Source of the DNA: Chromobacterium phragmitis
GTDB taxonomy: Bacteria > Pseudomonadota > Gammaproteobacteria > Burkholderiales > Chromobacteriaceae
Length of the DNA stretch: 64,000 nt
Direction of reading: 5' to 3'
Assembly (NCBI RefSeq): GCF_003325475.1
Contig: NZ_CP029495.1
Span: 434,001 to 498,000 of the forward strand
The translations under genes and the position numbers were made by a program. The notes below the pieces were generated by a model that did no database searches, was not told where the DNA came from, and saw nothing but the letters and a program-made list of their open reading frames with translations. This document shows, in pieces, positions 17,771 through 26,824 of this stretch. Numbering within the stretch: the first letter of the stretch is position 1; every line of letters starts with the position of its first letter.

Positions 17771-17794
17771 GTCCGCCTGGCCCGCCAGGCGGAC
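17771..17794. promoter_or_regulatory. Perfect inverted repeat upstream of eno
   Basis: GTCCGCCTGG and CCAGGCGGAC are separated by CCCG, 43 bases before the eno start. There is no T run after it, so a terminator is unlikely. It could be an operator or a leader hairpin in the eno transcript. Confidence 0.4.
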
Positions 17795-17836
17795 CGCCTC
17801 TGCAAGTTCAACCAAAAAGCTATGAAGGGAAAGACA

Positions 17837-19120
17837 ATGAGTTCGATCATTGACGTGGTAGCTCGCGAAATTCTGGACTCCCGCGGCAATCCGACCGTGG
17901 AAGCGGATGTATTGCTTGAGTCCGGCATCATGGGCCGCGCGGCCGTGCCGTCCGGTGCCTCCACTGGCACTCGCGAAGCCCTGGAGTTGCGCGACGGCGA
18001 CAAGAGCCGCTACCTGGGCAAGGGCGTGCTGAAAGCCGTTGACAACATCAACACCGAAATCTGCGAAGCCATCATCGGCCTGGACGCTTCCGATCAAACC
18101 TTCATAGACAAGACCCTGATCGAACTGGACGGAACCGAGACCAAATCCCGCCTGGGCGCCAACGCCATGCTGGCCGTCTCCATGGCCGTAGCCCGCGCCG
18201 CCGCCGAAGATTCCGGCCTGTCGCTGTACCGCTACCTGGGCGGCGCCGGCCCGATGGCGCTGCCAGTGCCGATGATGAACGTCATCAACGGCGGCGAACA
18301 CGCCAACAACACCCTGGACATCCAGGAATTCATGATCATCCCCGTGGGCGCGCAAACTTTCCGCGAAGCGTTGCGCATGGGCGCCGAAATCTTCCATAAC
18401 CTGAAGAAGATCTGCGACAAGAAGGGATACGCCACCACCGTCGGCGACGAAGGCGGCTTCGCCCCGAACCTGGAAAGCCATGAAGACGCGATCAAACTGA
18501 TCCTGGAAGCCGTGGACGCCGCAGGCTACGTGGCCGGCCAGGACGTGATGATCGCGCTGGACTGCGCCGCCTCCGAGTTCTTCCGCGACGGCAAGTACCA
18601 CCTGACCGCGGAAAAACTGTCGCTGTCCTCGGAAGAGTTCGCCGACTACCTGGAAAATCTGGTCAACAAGTACCCGATCATCTCGATCGAAGACGGCATG
18701 GCCGAGCAAGACTGGGCGGGCTGGAGCCTGCTGACCGATCGCCTGGGCCAGAAAGTCCAGATCGTCGGCGACGACGTGTTCGTCACCAACCCGAAAATCC
18801 TGGCCGAAGGCATCGCCAAGGGCGTGGCCAATTCGCTGCTGGTGAAAGTGAACCAGATCGGCACGCTGTCGGAAACCCTGAAAGCAGTTGATCTGGCCAA
18901 GCGTTCCCGCTATACCTGCGTTATGAGCCACCGCTCCGGCGAGACCGAAGACAGCACCATCGCCGATCTGGCAGTCGCCACCAACTGCATGCAGATCAAA
19001 ACCGGCTCGCTGTCGCGCTCAGACCGCATGGCCAAATACAACCAATTGCTGCGCATCGAGGAAGAACTGGGCGACGCCGCCTACTATCCGGGCCGTGCAG
19101 CGTTTTACCACCTGAAGTGA
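17837..19120 (+). CDS. eno: Enolase
   Basis: A 427-residue enolase that interconverts 2-phosphoglycerate and phosphoenolpyruvate; also a usual partner of the RNA degradosome. Recognised by SSIIDVVAREILDSRGNPTVE, the GAN loop (SRLGANAMLAVS), the catalytic region ISIEDGMAEQDW and VKVNQIGTL, and SHRSGETEDS. The ATG at 17837 (MSSIID) is preferred over the ATG at 17822, because AAGGGAAAG lies at the right distance and the family starts there. ftsB begins four bases after the stop. Confidence 0.97.
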   Translation: MSSIIDVVAREILDSRGNPTVEADVLLESGIMGRAAVPSGASTGTREALELRDGDKSRYLGKGVLKAVDNINTEICEAIIGLDASDQTFIDKTLIELDGTETKSRLGANAMLAVSMAVARAAAEDSGLSLYRYLGGAGPMALPVPMMNVINGGEHANNTLDIQEFMIIPVGAQTFREALRMGAEIFHNLKKICDKKGYATTVGDEGGFAPNLESHEDAIKLILEAVDAAGYVAGQDVMIALDCAASEFFRDGKYHLTAEKLSLSSEEFADYLENLVNKYPIISIEDGMAEQDWAGWSLLTDRLGQKVQIVGDDVFVTNPKILAEGIAKGVANSLLVKVNQIGTLSETLKAVDLAKRSRYTCVMSHRSGETEDSTIADLAVATNCMQIKTGSLSRSDRMAKYNQLLRIEEELGDAAYYPGRAAFYHLK

Positions 19121-19124
19121 TTGC

Positions 19125-19427
19125 ATGCGCTGGCTGACCGTGACCCTGGTATCCTTGATTCTTGCCTTGCAATGGCCGCTCTGGTTCGGCAAGGGCAGTT
19201 GGCTCAGGGTCTGGCAGCTGGACAAGCAGCTGCAGGAACAGCGGGCGACCACCCAACAGCTGGTTGCCCGCAACGCCGCCCTGGATGCGGAAGTGCGCGA
19301 TCTGAAGCAAGGCAGTGACGCAATCGAGGAAAGAGCTCGAAATGAACTTGGCATGATTCGCAACGGCGAGGTATTTTTCCAACTGCTGGACCCCAGCAAA
19401 AATCCCTCCCGACCGAGTCCGCGATAA
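19125..19427 (+). CDS. ftsB: Cell division protein FtsB
   Basis: A 100-residue bitopic membrane protein: one membrane segment at the N-terminus (residues 3-20), then a coiled coil (about 29-65, LDKQLQEQRATTQQLVARNAAL) and the family end ERARNELGMIRNGEVFFQLL. It forms the FtsQLB complex that activates septal peptidoglycan synthesis. It lies directly after eno, the conserved proteobacterial arrangement. Confidence 0.95.
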   Translation: MRWLTVTLVSLILALQWPLWFGKGSWLRVWQLDKQLQEQRATTQQLVARNAALDAEVRDLKQGSDAIEERARNELGMIRNGEVFFQLLDPSKNPSRPSPR

Positions 19428-19490
19428 CGTACACTCACCCACTGACAACCGATGATGGCAGGCCGCCTTAAAAGCACCAAGGTTTGGGCA

Positions 19491-21257
19491 ATGACGACAC
19501 AAAACCCCATCGAAGTGGCAAGAGAAACCCTGAAGCAGCTTTCCATGCGCAAGCTGCTTCCGACACCGGAAAACTTCGAGCGGGTCTACCATGAGTTGAC
19601 GCAAACCCCACTGGGGCGCGACAACAAATTGGCGGTGCTGCTGCTAAGAGCGCTGGAAACGCTGCCCCAGGACAATCCCCAGGCCAAGGTCACGCTGACC
19701 CGCCTGCGTCAGGTATTGGATGAAAACCGCTGGGAGCAAGCCCCGCAGCTGGTCATCGACTTTCTGCGCTCAATCTTCTCCGCTCAGCAACTGACGCAAA
19801 GCTGGGGCCAGCTGATCCAGAACCTGATCAAGAGCTGGGACATGCGCCAGCCCGATCTGCCCCTTCACCACAAGCAAAGCACGCTGGAACGCGTGCTGAT
19901 CAATTTCGGCAACCAGCCCGACGAACTGAACCAGAAGCTGGTCGCCCTGCTGCAAAACTGGAACGCCTCGCCATCCAGCCGCGACCTCCCCCCGCCAGAT
20001 CCCCTGCCCGCGCTCGAAGCCGCCGACGATGAAGCCGCAGGCAACTGGCAAGCCTGGCAAAAAACCCTCGCCTTCGCCCTCAAGCACGGGCTCGAACCTC
20101 GCCTGCTGGACTATCCGGACCTGGTAGATGGCCTGGAAGCGATGCTGCAGGAGCTGGAAGGCATCAATGACGATGCCAGCCTGAATGTGTTCATGCCCAA
20201 ACTCCGGGCCTTCATGATCAAGCTGGAGCTGCAATCGCAACAGGAAGGGCGGCTGGCCACCGGCCTCGCCAATCTGTTGAAGCTGATGCTGGACAACGTT
20301 GCCGAGCTCAACCGCTCAGACGACTACCTGCTGGGCCAGGTCAGCTCGCTGCAGGAGATTCTGTCGCACGAACCGCTGTCCATGCAGCAGATTTATCAGC
20401 TGGAAACCAGCCTCAAGGAAGTCATCCGCAAGCAAGGCATGCTGAAGAGCTCGCTGGACGAAGCCGCCAGCTCCCTGCGCGCGCTGCTGGACCGCTTCGT
20501 CAGCCGGTTGGCGATGATGACCGACAGCACCGACGAATTCCACGGCAAAATCCAGGCCCACAGCGAGAAGCTGAAGCAGATGCCCGCCGTGGACGAATTG
20601 GGCGGCATCATCGGCGCGTTGATGGAGGACACCTCCATCATGCAACTGGACCTGACGCGCTCCCGCGACGAGCTGGTCTCAGCCAAAGAGCAAGTGGAAG
20701 CCGCCGAACGCCGCATCCATGAGCTGGAAAACGCGCTGGAGGCCGCCAGCGCCAAGGTCAAGGAAGACCAGTTGACCGGCGCCTACAACCGCCGCGGCCT
20801 GGCCGAGTATTTCCAGCGCGAGATCGGCCGCGCCGAGCGCACCGCCGCGCCACTGTCCGTCGCGCTCTTGGACGTGGACAACTTCAAACAGCTGAACGAC
20901 CGCTACGGCCACCTGGCCGGCGACGACGCGCTGAAATATCTGGTCGACACCATCAAGCACAGCCTGCGCCCTGCCGACATCGTCGCCCGCTTCGGCGGCG
21001 AGGAGTTCGTGATCCTGATGCCGGACACGCCGGAAACCGAAGCGGTGCAGACCGTGCAGCGGCTGCAGCGCGAACTCACCAAGACCTTCTTTCTGGCCAA
21101 CAACGACAAGCTGCTGATCACCTTCAGCGCCGGCATCGCCCGCTGGCATCTGGGCGAACAAGAGTCCGACGTGCTGGAGCGGGCCGACCACGCGATGTAC
21201 CAGGCCAAGATCAACGGCAAGAACCGCGTCTGTTCGGCCGAGGACATGCCAAGCTGA
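19491..21257 (+). CDS. Diguanylate cyclase with long N-terminal region
   Basis: A 588-residue protein whose last 170 residues are a complete GGDEF domain: DQLTGAYNRRGL, DVDNFKQLNDRYGH and the active-site GGEEF at about residues 502-506. It should make c-di-GMP from GTP. The N-terminal 400 residues are helical and soluble (TLKQLSMRKLLPTPENFERVY), with no PAS or receiver domain that I recognise; the second half (330-420) looks like coiled coil. An upstream in-frame start at 19452 is possible, but the conserved-looking sequence begins at MTTQNP. It is followed by a strong bidirectional terminator. Confidence 0.93.
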   Translation: MTTQNPIEVARETLKQLSMRKLLPTPENFERVYHELTQTPLGRDNKLAVLLLRALETLPQDNPQAKVTLTRLRQVLDENRWEQAPQLVIDFLRSIFSAQQLTQSWGQLIQNLIKSWDMRQPDLPLHHKQSTLERVLINFGNQPDELNQKLVALLQNWNASPSSRDLPPPDPLPALEAADDEAAGNWQAWQKTLAFALKHGLEPRLLDYPDLVDGLEAMLQELEGINDDASLNVFMPKLRAFMIKLELQSQQEGRLATGLANLLKLMLDNVAELNRSDDYLLGQVSSLQEILSHEPLSMQQIYQLETSLKEVIRKQGMLKSSLDEAASSLRALLDRFVSRLAMMTDSTDEFHGKIQAHSEKLKQMPAVDELGGIIGALMEDTSIMQLDLTRSRDELVSAKEQVEAAERRIHELENALEAASAKVKEDQLTGAYNRRGLAEYFQREIGRAERTAAPLSVALLDVDNFKQLNDRYGHLAGDDALKYLVDTIKHSLRPADIVARFGGEEFVILMPDTPETEAVQTVQRLQRELTKTFFLANNDKLLITFSAGIARWHLGEQESDVLERADHAMYQAKINGKNRVCSAEDMPS

Positions 21258-21281
21258 CGCCAGGCCCTGCTCTCCCCGCGC

Positions 21282-21311
21282 AAAAAGGGATGGCGAAAGC
21301 CATCCCTTTTT
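21282..21311 (+). terminator. Bidirectional terminator between the cyclase and rnfH
   Basis: A 13-base perfect stem (AAAAAGGGATGGC / GCCATCCCTTTTT) is capped by a GAAA tetraloop. It has T runs in both directions and lies between convergent genes. Confidence 0.93.
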
Positions 21312-21329
21312 CACCATGCAACAAGCGGA

Positions 21330-21632
21330 TCAGCCGCCCTTCTTCATTCTCTTGCCCGCCTCCGCGCGCTGGCGGCGCACTTCTTTCGGGTCCGCCAGCA
21401 GCGGACGGTAAATCTCGACCCTATCGCCCTCGCGCAACGGCGCGTCCGGCTTCGCCGCCTTGCCGAACACCCCCAGCTTCAGCGCCGAGCGATCCAGCTC
21501 CGGACACGCCTCCAAAATGCCCGAAGCCAGCGCCGCGCCCTGGACGGTCGCGCCCTCAGGCAAGTTCAACGCCACCAGCCACTGCCGGTCTGGCCGGGCA
21601 TAGGCCACTTCCACATTCAGCCGCTCAGTCAT
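21330..21632 (-). CDS. rnfH: RnfH family protein (RatB)
   Basis: A 100-residue ubiquitin-like-fold protein of the RnfH/UPF0125 family: LNVEVAYARPDRQWLVALNLPEGATV, then LKLGVFGKAAKPDAPLREGDRVEIYRPLLADPKEVRRQRA, which is the family hallmark. The biochemical role is not settled. It follows ratA on the same strand and overlaps its end by 8 bases, the usual ratA-rnfH pair divergent from smpB. The ATG at 21632 is the family start; longer starts would extend further into ratA. Confidence 0.92.
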   Translation of the reverse strand: MTERLNVEVAYARPDRQWLVALNLPEGATVQGAALASGILEACPELDRSALKLGVFGKAAKPDAPLREGDRVEIYRPLLADPKEVRRQRAEAGKRMKKGG

Positions 21633-22062
21633 CGCCATACTTCCTATCCGCTTCCTTGATGAAGGCATCCACCAAGGAGCCCGAGATATGGCCGAACACC
21701 GGCCCGATCAGCTTTTCCAGAATGCGGCTGGAAAACTGGTAGCGCAGGCTGAACTCAATCTTGCAGCCAAAATCGCCCAGCGGCTTGAAGCTCCATACGC
21801 CTTCCAGTTGCTCGAACGGCCCCTCCACCAGCTCCATGCGGATGGATTCGTTCTCCACGTTATGGTTGCGGGTGGTGAACTGCTGGCGCACCTTCAGGTA
21901 ATCGATATGCAGGCTGGCCACCACCTGGCCGCCATCGCGCGACAGCACCTCGGTCTTGCCGCACCAGGGCAGGAAACGGCTGTAGTTTTCGATATCGTCC
22001 ACCAGCGCGTACATCTGCGCCGGGGTATGCGCCACCAGGACGCTTTTTTCGACAAGCTGCAT
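21625..22062 (-). CDS. ratA: START-domain protein RatA / ubiquinone-binding type
   Basis: A 145-residue START-like (Coq10/RatA) protein: VEKSVLVAHTPAQMYALVDDIENYSRFLPWCG, then FSLRYQFSSRILEKLIGPVFGHISGSLVDAFIKEA. E. coli RatA was reported as a toxin that blocks 70S assembly; relatives bind ubiquinone, so the function here is open. The ATG at 22062 gives the normal family length; the upstream open frame is a shadow of smpB. It is divergent from smpB with a 189-base gap, as in many proteobacteria. Confidence 0.93.
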   Translation of the reverse strand: MQLVEKSVLVAHTPAQMYALVDDIENYSRFLPWCGKTEVLSRDGGQVVASLHIDYLKVRQQFTTRNHNVENESIRMELVEGPFEQLEGVWSFKPLGDFGCKIEFSLRYQFSSRILEKLIGPVFGHISGSLVDAFIKEADRKYGDD

Positions 22063-22251
22063 CGGCAAAAACCCGGCCCGGCCGGGATCCCGGAACTGAC
22101 AATCAAGCCCTAATTCTAACAAAAACCGCTTGTCGCCGCCCGCCGGCCCGAAACGGCGCGGATCGTTCAACATCAAGCCACTGAAAAGACACGACTTTGG
22201 TTGCGCGGCCGCTTCTGATACAATGTCGGATTCAAAGGAACTCACCGTCAC

Positions 22252-22707
22252 ATGAGCATCATCCAGAACCGCAAGGCTTTCCACGACTACTTCATCGAGG
22301 AAAAACTCGAGGCCGGGCTTGTGCTGGAAGGGTGGGAAGTCAAGGCCATCCGCGCCGGCCGCGTGCAGCTGAAGGAAAGCTACGTCGATTGGAAAAACGG
22401 CGCCTTCTGGCTGATAGGCTGCCACATCACTCCGCTGCAGTCCGCCTCCACCCACGTCAAGCCAGACCCTGTTCGCCCGCGCAAACTGCTGATGTCGCAA
22501 GAGCAAATCAATCGCTTCATCGGCAAGGTGGAACGCGCCGGCTACACCATGATGGCGCTGGATCTGCATTACGCCAAAGGCAACGTCAAGGCCGAAGTGG
22601 GCCTGGCCAAGGGCAAGAAGCTGCACGATAAGCGCGACACCGAGAAAGACCGCGAATGGCAGCGCGAGAAGCAGCGCGTGATGAAGAACCAACGGGGCGC
22701 GGCATGA
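22252..22707 (+). CDS. smpB: SsrA-binding protein SmpB
   Basis: A 151-residue tmRNA-binding protein needed for trans-translation: IIQNRKAFHDYFIEEKLEAGLVLEGWEVKAIRAGRVQLKESYV, and the C-terminal tail KGKKLHDKRDTEKDREWQREKQRVMK. The length is normal. It overlaps the next gene by four bases (ATGA). The tmRNA gene itself was not seen in this window. Confidence 0.97.
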   Translation: MSIIQNRKAFHDYFIEEKLEAGLVLEGWEVKAIRAGRVQLKESYVDWKNGAFWLIGCHITPLQSASTHVKPDPVRPRKLLMSQEQINRFIGKVERAGYTMMALDLHYAKGNVKAEVGLAKGKKLHDKRDTEKDREWQREKQRVMKNQRGAA

Positions 22708-23054
22708 AGCGCGGCGCCTCCCTGCCCATCGCCCTGATCTGCGTCGGCAGCGTCTGGCTGCTGAAAAGCACCGCCCTGCTGCCCAACACCTCCACCCTGC
22801 TCGCCCTGCTGCTGTTCGCGGCGGGCGTGTTGCTATTCGCGCTGGACGGCTTCAACAAATCCACGCTGGTGACCAGCCCGATGCTGGCCTACTCCGGAGC
22901 CAGCGTCTACGCGATAGACCAGCTCGGCCTGCGCGCCACCCACTTCGTGGCGCTGGGCATGGTATTGATGGGCGCCCTGCTGCTGGCCGCGCGCAGCGAC
23001 CGCGTGCCGGAGCGCTCAGAACCTCGCCGCCGGCTACCGCCCGACGAAGACTGA
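22704..23054 (+). CDS. Small membrane protein downstream of smpB
   Basis: A 116-residue hydrophobic protein with three or four predicted membrane segments (about 6-26, 33-51, 59-75 and 80-97) and a charged Arg/Pro/Asp-rich tail. I do not recognise a family. Its start overlaps the smpB stop as ATGA, so it is translated together with smpB. The next gene, guaA, begins 78 bases later with its own upstream AT-rich stretch. Confidence 0.75.
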   Translation: MKRGASLPIALICVGSVWLLKSTALLPNTSTLLALLLFAAGVLLFALDGFNKSTLVTSPMLAYSGASVYAIDQLGLRATHFVALGMVLMGALLLAARSDRVPERSEPRRRLPPDED

Positions 23055-23132
23055 GCGCGGCGAAACCGCAAAATAATTTTCAGCATTGACGATAATGGCC
23101 TTAACGGCCTGCATTACTTTTCAAGGATAGGC

Positions 23133-24710
23133 ATGGACAAGATCCTCATTCTCGACTTCGGCTCCCAGGTCACCCAGCTGATCGCCCGCCGCGTACGCGA
23201 AGCTCACGTTTACTGTGAGCTTCATTCTTTCGACATGCCCATCGAAGAGATCCAGGCCTTCGCGCCCAAGGCTATCATTCTGTCCGGCGGCCCCAATTCG
23301 GTGTACGAGTCCGACTACCAGGCCGATCCCAAACTGTTCGAGCTGGGCGTGCCGGTGCTGGGCATCTGCTACGGCATGCAGTTCATGGCCCAGACCCTGG
23401 GCGGCAAGGTGGAAAGCGGCGACAAGCGCGAGTTCGGCTACGCCCAGATCAAGGCCCGCCACCACTCCAAGCTGCTGGAAGGTCTGCAGGACCAGATCGA
23501 CGACGCCGGCAACGGCTATCTCGACGTCTGGATGAGCCACGGCGACAAAGTGACCGCGCTGCCGGCCGGCTTCCAAGTGATCGCCGAAACCCCATCCTGC
23601 CCGTACGCAGCGATGGCCGACGAAGCCCGCGGCTTCTACGGCGTGCAGTTCCACCCGGAAGTGACCCACACAAAGCGCGGCACTGAAATCATCCACCGCT
23701 TCGTGCTGCACGTGGCCGGCTGCAAACCCAGCTGGACCATGCCCAACTACATCGATGAAGCGGTGAAGAAGATCCGCGAGCAAGTCGGCGACGAAGAAGT
23801 GATCCTCGGCCTGTCCGGCGGCGTGGACTCCTCGGTGGCCGCCGCGCTGATCCATCGCGCCATCGGCGACCAACTCACCTGCGTCTTCGTCGACCACGGC
23901 CTGCTGCGCCTGAACGAAGGCAAGATGGTGATGGAAATGTTCGCCCAGAACCTGGGCGTCAAGGTGGTCCATGTGCAGGCCGAAGCCGACTTCATGGCCA
24001 AGCTGGCCGGCGAGTCCGACCCAGAGAAGAAGCGCAAGATCATCGGCGCCGAATTCATCGAAGTCTTCGACCGCGAGTCCGGCAAGCTGACCAACGCCAA
24101 GTGGCTGGCCCAGGGCACCATCTACCCGGACGTGATCGAATCGGCCGGCGCCAAGACCAAGAAGGCGCACACCATCAAGAGCCACCACAATGTGGGCGGC
24201 CTGCCGGAAGACATGAACCTGAAACTGCTGGAGCCGCTGCGCGAGCTGTTCAAGGACGAAGTCCGCCAGCTGGGCGTAGCCCTGGGCCTGCCGCACGACA
24301 TGGTCTATCGCCATCCGTTCCCGGGCCCGGGCCTGGGCGTGCGCATCCTGGGCGAAGTGAAGAAGGAATACGCCGACCTGCTGCGCCAGGCCGACGCCAT
24401 CTTCATCGAAGAGCTGCGCAACACCGTCGACGAGAAGACCGGCAAGAACTGGTACGAACTGACCAGCCAGGCCTTCGCCGTGTTCCTGCCGGTGAAGTCC
24501 GTCGGCGTGATGGGCGACGGCCGCACTTACGACTACGTCGTCGCATTGCGCGCCGTGGTGACCAGCGACTTTATGACCGCCCACTGGGCGGAGCTGCCCT
24601 ACAGCCTGCTGGGCCGCGCGTCCAACCGCATCATCAACGAAGTCCGCGGCATCAACCGCGTGGTTTACGACGTATCCGGCAAACCGCCGGCGACGATCGA
24701 GTGGGAGTGA
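23133..24710 (+). CDS. guaA: GMP synthase (glutamine-hydrolysing)
   Basis: A 525-residue enzyme that converts XMP to GMP. The class I glutamine amidotransferase domain (1-200) has Cys in GICYGMQFMA and the His/Glu pair in VQFHPEVTHTKRG. The ATP-pyrophosphatase domain starts with the P-loop GLSGGVDSSVAAAL (about 228-241), and the dimerisation domain ends GKPPATIEWE. The usual partner guaB is not in the window. A terminator follows 41 bases after the stop. Confidence 0.98.
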   Translation: MDKILILDFGSQVTQLIARRVREAHVYCELHSFDMPIEEIQAFAPKAIILSGGPNSVYESDYQADPKLFELGVPVLGICYGMQFMAQTLGGKVESGDKREFGYAQIKARHHSKLLEGLQDQIDDAGNGYLDVWMSHGDKVTALPAGFQVIAETPSCPYAAMADEARGFYGVQFHPEVTHTKRGTEIIHRFVLHVAGCKPSWTMPNYIDEAVKKIREQVGDEEVILGLSGGVDSSVAAALIHRAIGDQLTCVFVDHGLLRLNEGKMVMEMFAQNLGVKVVHVQAEADFMAKLAGESDPEKKRKIIGAEFIEVFDRESGKLTNAKWLAQGTIYPDVIESAGAKTKKAHTIKSHHNVGGLPEDMNLKLLEPLRELFKDEVRQLGVALGLPHDMVYRHPFPGPGLGVRILGEVKKEYADLLRQADAIFIEELRNTVDEKTGKNWYELTSQAFAVFLPVKSVGVMGDGRTYDYVVALRAVVTSDFMTAHWAELPYSLLGRASNRIINEVRGINRVVYDVSGKPPATIEWE

Positions 24711-24751
24711 TTCCACGTTAGGCTGGCATCTCCCAGCACATAAAATCCTCA

Positions 24752-24777
24752 AGCCCGCGTCGCCGCGGGCTTTTTTC
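24752..24777 (+). terminator. Intrinsic terminator after guaA
   Basis: AGCCCGCG and CGCGGGCT with a TCGC loop, then TTTTTCT. The remaining part of the gap up to 25082 shows no further feature that I can support. Confidence 0.9.
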
Positions 24778-25082
24778 TGTCTCGGCATTAGGCCGCCACA
24801 GGGTACCCGCCCTCTTCCAAGACCTATTGAGATGGGAACTGACGCGCCATTCGCTCTTTCATGCTTGGCTGATGTCGTCAAGAACGCCGCCAGGCGGGCA
24901 CTTAGGTCTATGCCAACAGCCACGCCTCCCGAAAAACAATGCGATAGGAATATGATTATTACCGCAGTATGGCCATCCCGCGCTAAACTGGCGACCATGC
25001 GCGAGCGAGCCGCCCCCTAAACGGACTCGCTCTTTACCATAGCGATGCCGCCAGATCGGCATCCCAAGCACCGTGATTGACC

Positions 25083-26387
25083 ATGACTGACTCCCGATCC
25101 ACCCCGCTCACCCGCACCGATTACAAGACGCTGGGCCTGGCCGCGCTGGGCGGCGCGCTGGAAATCTACGATTTCATCATCTTCGCCTTCTTCGCCACCA
25201 CGCTGAGCAAGTTGTTCTTCCCGCCGGACATGCCTGAATGGCTGCGGCTGCTGCAAACCTTCGGCATCTTCGCCACAGGCTACCTGGCGCGGCCGCTGGG
25301 CGGCATCCTGATGGCGCATTTCGCCGACCGGCTGGGCCGCAAGCGCGTGTTCAGCCTCACCATTCTGATGATGGCCGGCCCCTGTCTATTGATAGGCCTG
25401 ATGCCCACCTATGCCGACATCGGCATCCTCGCCCCGCTGGTTTTGCTGTCGCTGCGCATCCTGCAGGGCGCGGCGGTTGGCGGAGAAGTGCCCAGCGCCT
25501 GGTCCTTTGTCGCCGAACACGCGCCACCCGGCCGCCGCGGCTACGCGCTGGGCGTGCTTCAGGCCGGTCTGACCTTCGGCTATCTGCTGGGCGCGCTGAC
25601 CGCCACCTTTCTCGCCCGCGTGTTCACGCCGCAGGAAATGCTGGACTACGCCTGGCGCATTCCCTTCCTGCTGGGCGGCCCCTTCGGCCTCCTGGGCGTA
25701 TGGCTGCGTCGCTGGCTGAGCGAAACGCCGGTATTCCTGGCGATGCGCGAGCGCCAGACCGAGCGCGCGTCCTACCCGCTGGCCAACGTGCTCCGCCGCC
25801 ATAAGGGCGCGCTGCTGCCGGCCGCGGCGCTGACCTGCGTCCTCACCTCGGCGGTGGTGGTGCTGGTGGTGGTGACGCCCACACTGCTGCAGCAACGGTT
25901 CGGCCTGCACGCGGACCACGCCTTCGCGCTCAGCAGCGTCGGCATCGTGTTTCTCAATATCGGCTGCGTGATCGCCGGCCACGTCTGCGACCGAATCGGG
26001 CAACGCCGCAGCCTGCTGCTGTATTGTCTGCTGCTGCCGATAGGCATCGCCGCGCTGTACGCGGACCTGATCGGCAACTGGGGCTGGACCGGCCTCGCCT
26101 ACGCCTTCGCCGGTCTGTGCTGCGGCATCGTCGGCGTAGTGCCGTCCATCATGGTGGGCATGTTTCCCGCAGACGTGCGCGTGTCGGGCATCTCGTTCAC
26201 CTACAACATCGCCTACTCGGCCTGGGCCAGCGTCACGCCGCTGCTGCTGATCGCGGCCATGCCGTGGAGTCCATGGATTTGCGTGCTGTACTGCGCGCTG
26301 CTGGCGCTGGCGGGGCTGCTCTGCGCCGGCGTCGCCCGCCGCGCGCAGGAACCTTCGCTGGACGAGGCGCTCTACCAACATGGATAG
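25083..26387 (+). CDS. MFS transporter, metabolite:H+ symporter type
   Basis: A 434-residue, 12-segment major facilitator of the MHS (ProP/ShiA/KgtP) family. Diagnostic parts are the first helix LGGALEIYDFIIFAFFATTL, the loop motif FADRLGRKRVF between helices 2 and 3, and LRILQGAAVGGEVPSAWSFVAEHAPPGRRG. The substrate may be an organic acid, betaine or similar; it cannot be read from the sequence. An upstream Met two codons before would also fit. It stands alone between the guaA terminator and the elaB-like gene. Confidence 0.88.
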   Translation: MTDSRSTPLTRTDYKTLGLAALGGALEIYDFIIFAFFATTLSKLFFPPDMPEWLRLLQTFGIFATGYLARPLGGILMAHFADRLGRKRVFSLTILMMAGPCLLIGLMPTYADIGILAPLVLLSLRILQGAAVGGEVPSAWSFVAEHAPPGRRGYALGVLQAGLTFGYLLGALTATFLARVFTPQEMLDYAWRIPFLLGGPFGLLGVWLRRWLSETPVFLAMRERQTERASYPLANVLRRHKGALLPAAALTCVLTSAVVVLVVVTPTLLQQRFGLHADHAFALSSVGIVFLNIGCVIAGHVCDRIGQRRSLLLYCLLLPIGIAALYADLIGNWGWTGLAYAFAGLCCGIVGVVPSIMVGMFPADVRVSGISFTYNIAYSAWASVTPLLLIAAMPWSPWICVLYCALLALAGLLCAGVARRAQEPSLDEALYQHG

Positions 26388-26504
26388 GCCGCCGGCGCGG
26401 AGGTTTGACTCTGCCGCCGCGGCCTGTTAGCTTGGGCTTGACTCGGCCGGCGTGCTGCGCCGCGTCATGAGCCGCTTCTTTTCAACATTCGCCAGGAGGT
26501 TGTC

Positions 26505-26819
26505 ATGTCCACTGCCGCTAGCGCCAAGGAAAAAGAACAATTGCTGGATGACGTGCGCCAGGTGCTGAACAGCACCGAAGAGTTGATCAACACCGCCGTC
26601 GACGACGGCAGCCAGCACAGCAAGGAGCTGCGCAAACGCCTGTCCGACAAGCTGGGCACCGCCAAAGCCAAGCTGCGCGACGCCGAAGTGGCCGTAGTGG
26701 GCAAGGCCAAGGAAGCCGCCAAGGCCACCGACCAATACGTGCACGACAACCCGTGGAAATCCATCGGCATCGCCGCCGGCGTGGGCTTCCTGCTGGGCAT
26801 GCTGGTATCCCGCCGCTAA
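26505..26819 (+). CDS. ElaB/YqjD family membrane-anchored protein (DUF883)
   Basis: A 104-residue protein with a long charged amphipathic helix and a single C-terminal membrane segment (about 83-100, SIGIAAGVGFLLGMLVSRR), the family pattern. E. coli relatives ElaB and YqjD bind ribosomes and dock them to the inner membrane in stationary phase. AGGAGG precedes the ATG. It is followed at once by yqjE- and yqjK-like genes, the same order as the E. coli yqjDEK operon. Confidence 0.9.
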   Translation: MSTAASAKEKEQLLDDVRQVLNSTEELINTAVDDGSQHSKELRKRLSDKLGTAKAKLRDAEVAVVGKAKEAAKATDQYVHDNPWKSIGIAAGVGFLLGMLVSRR

Positions 26820-26824
26820 GCTCG

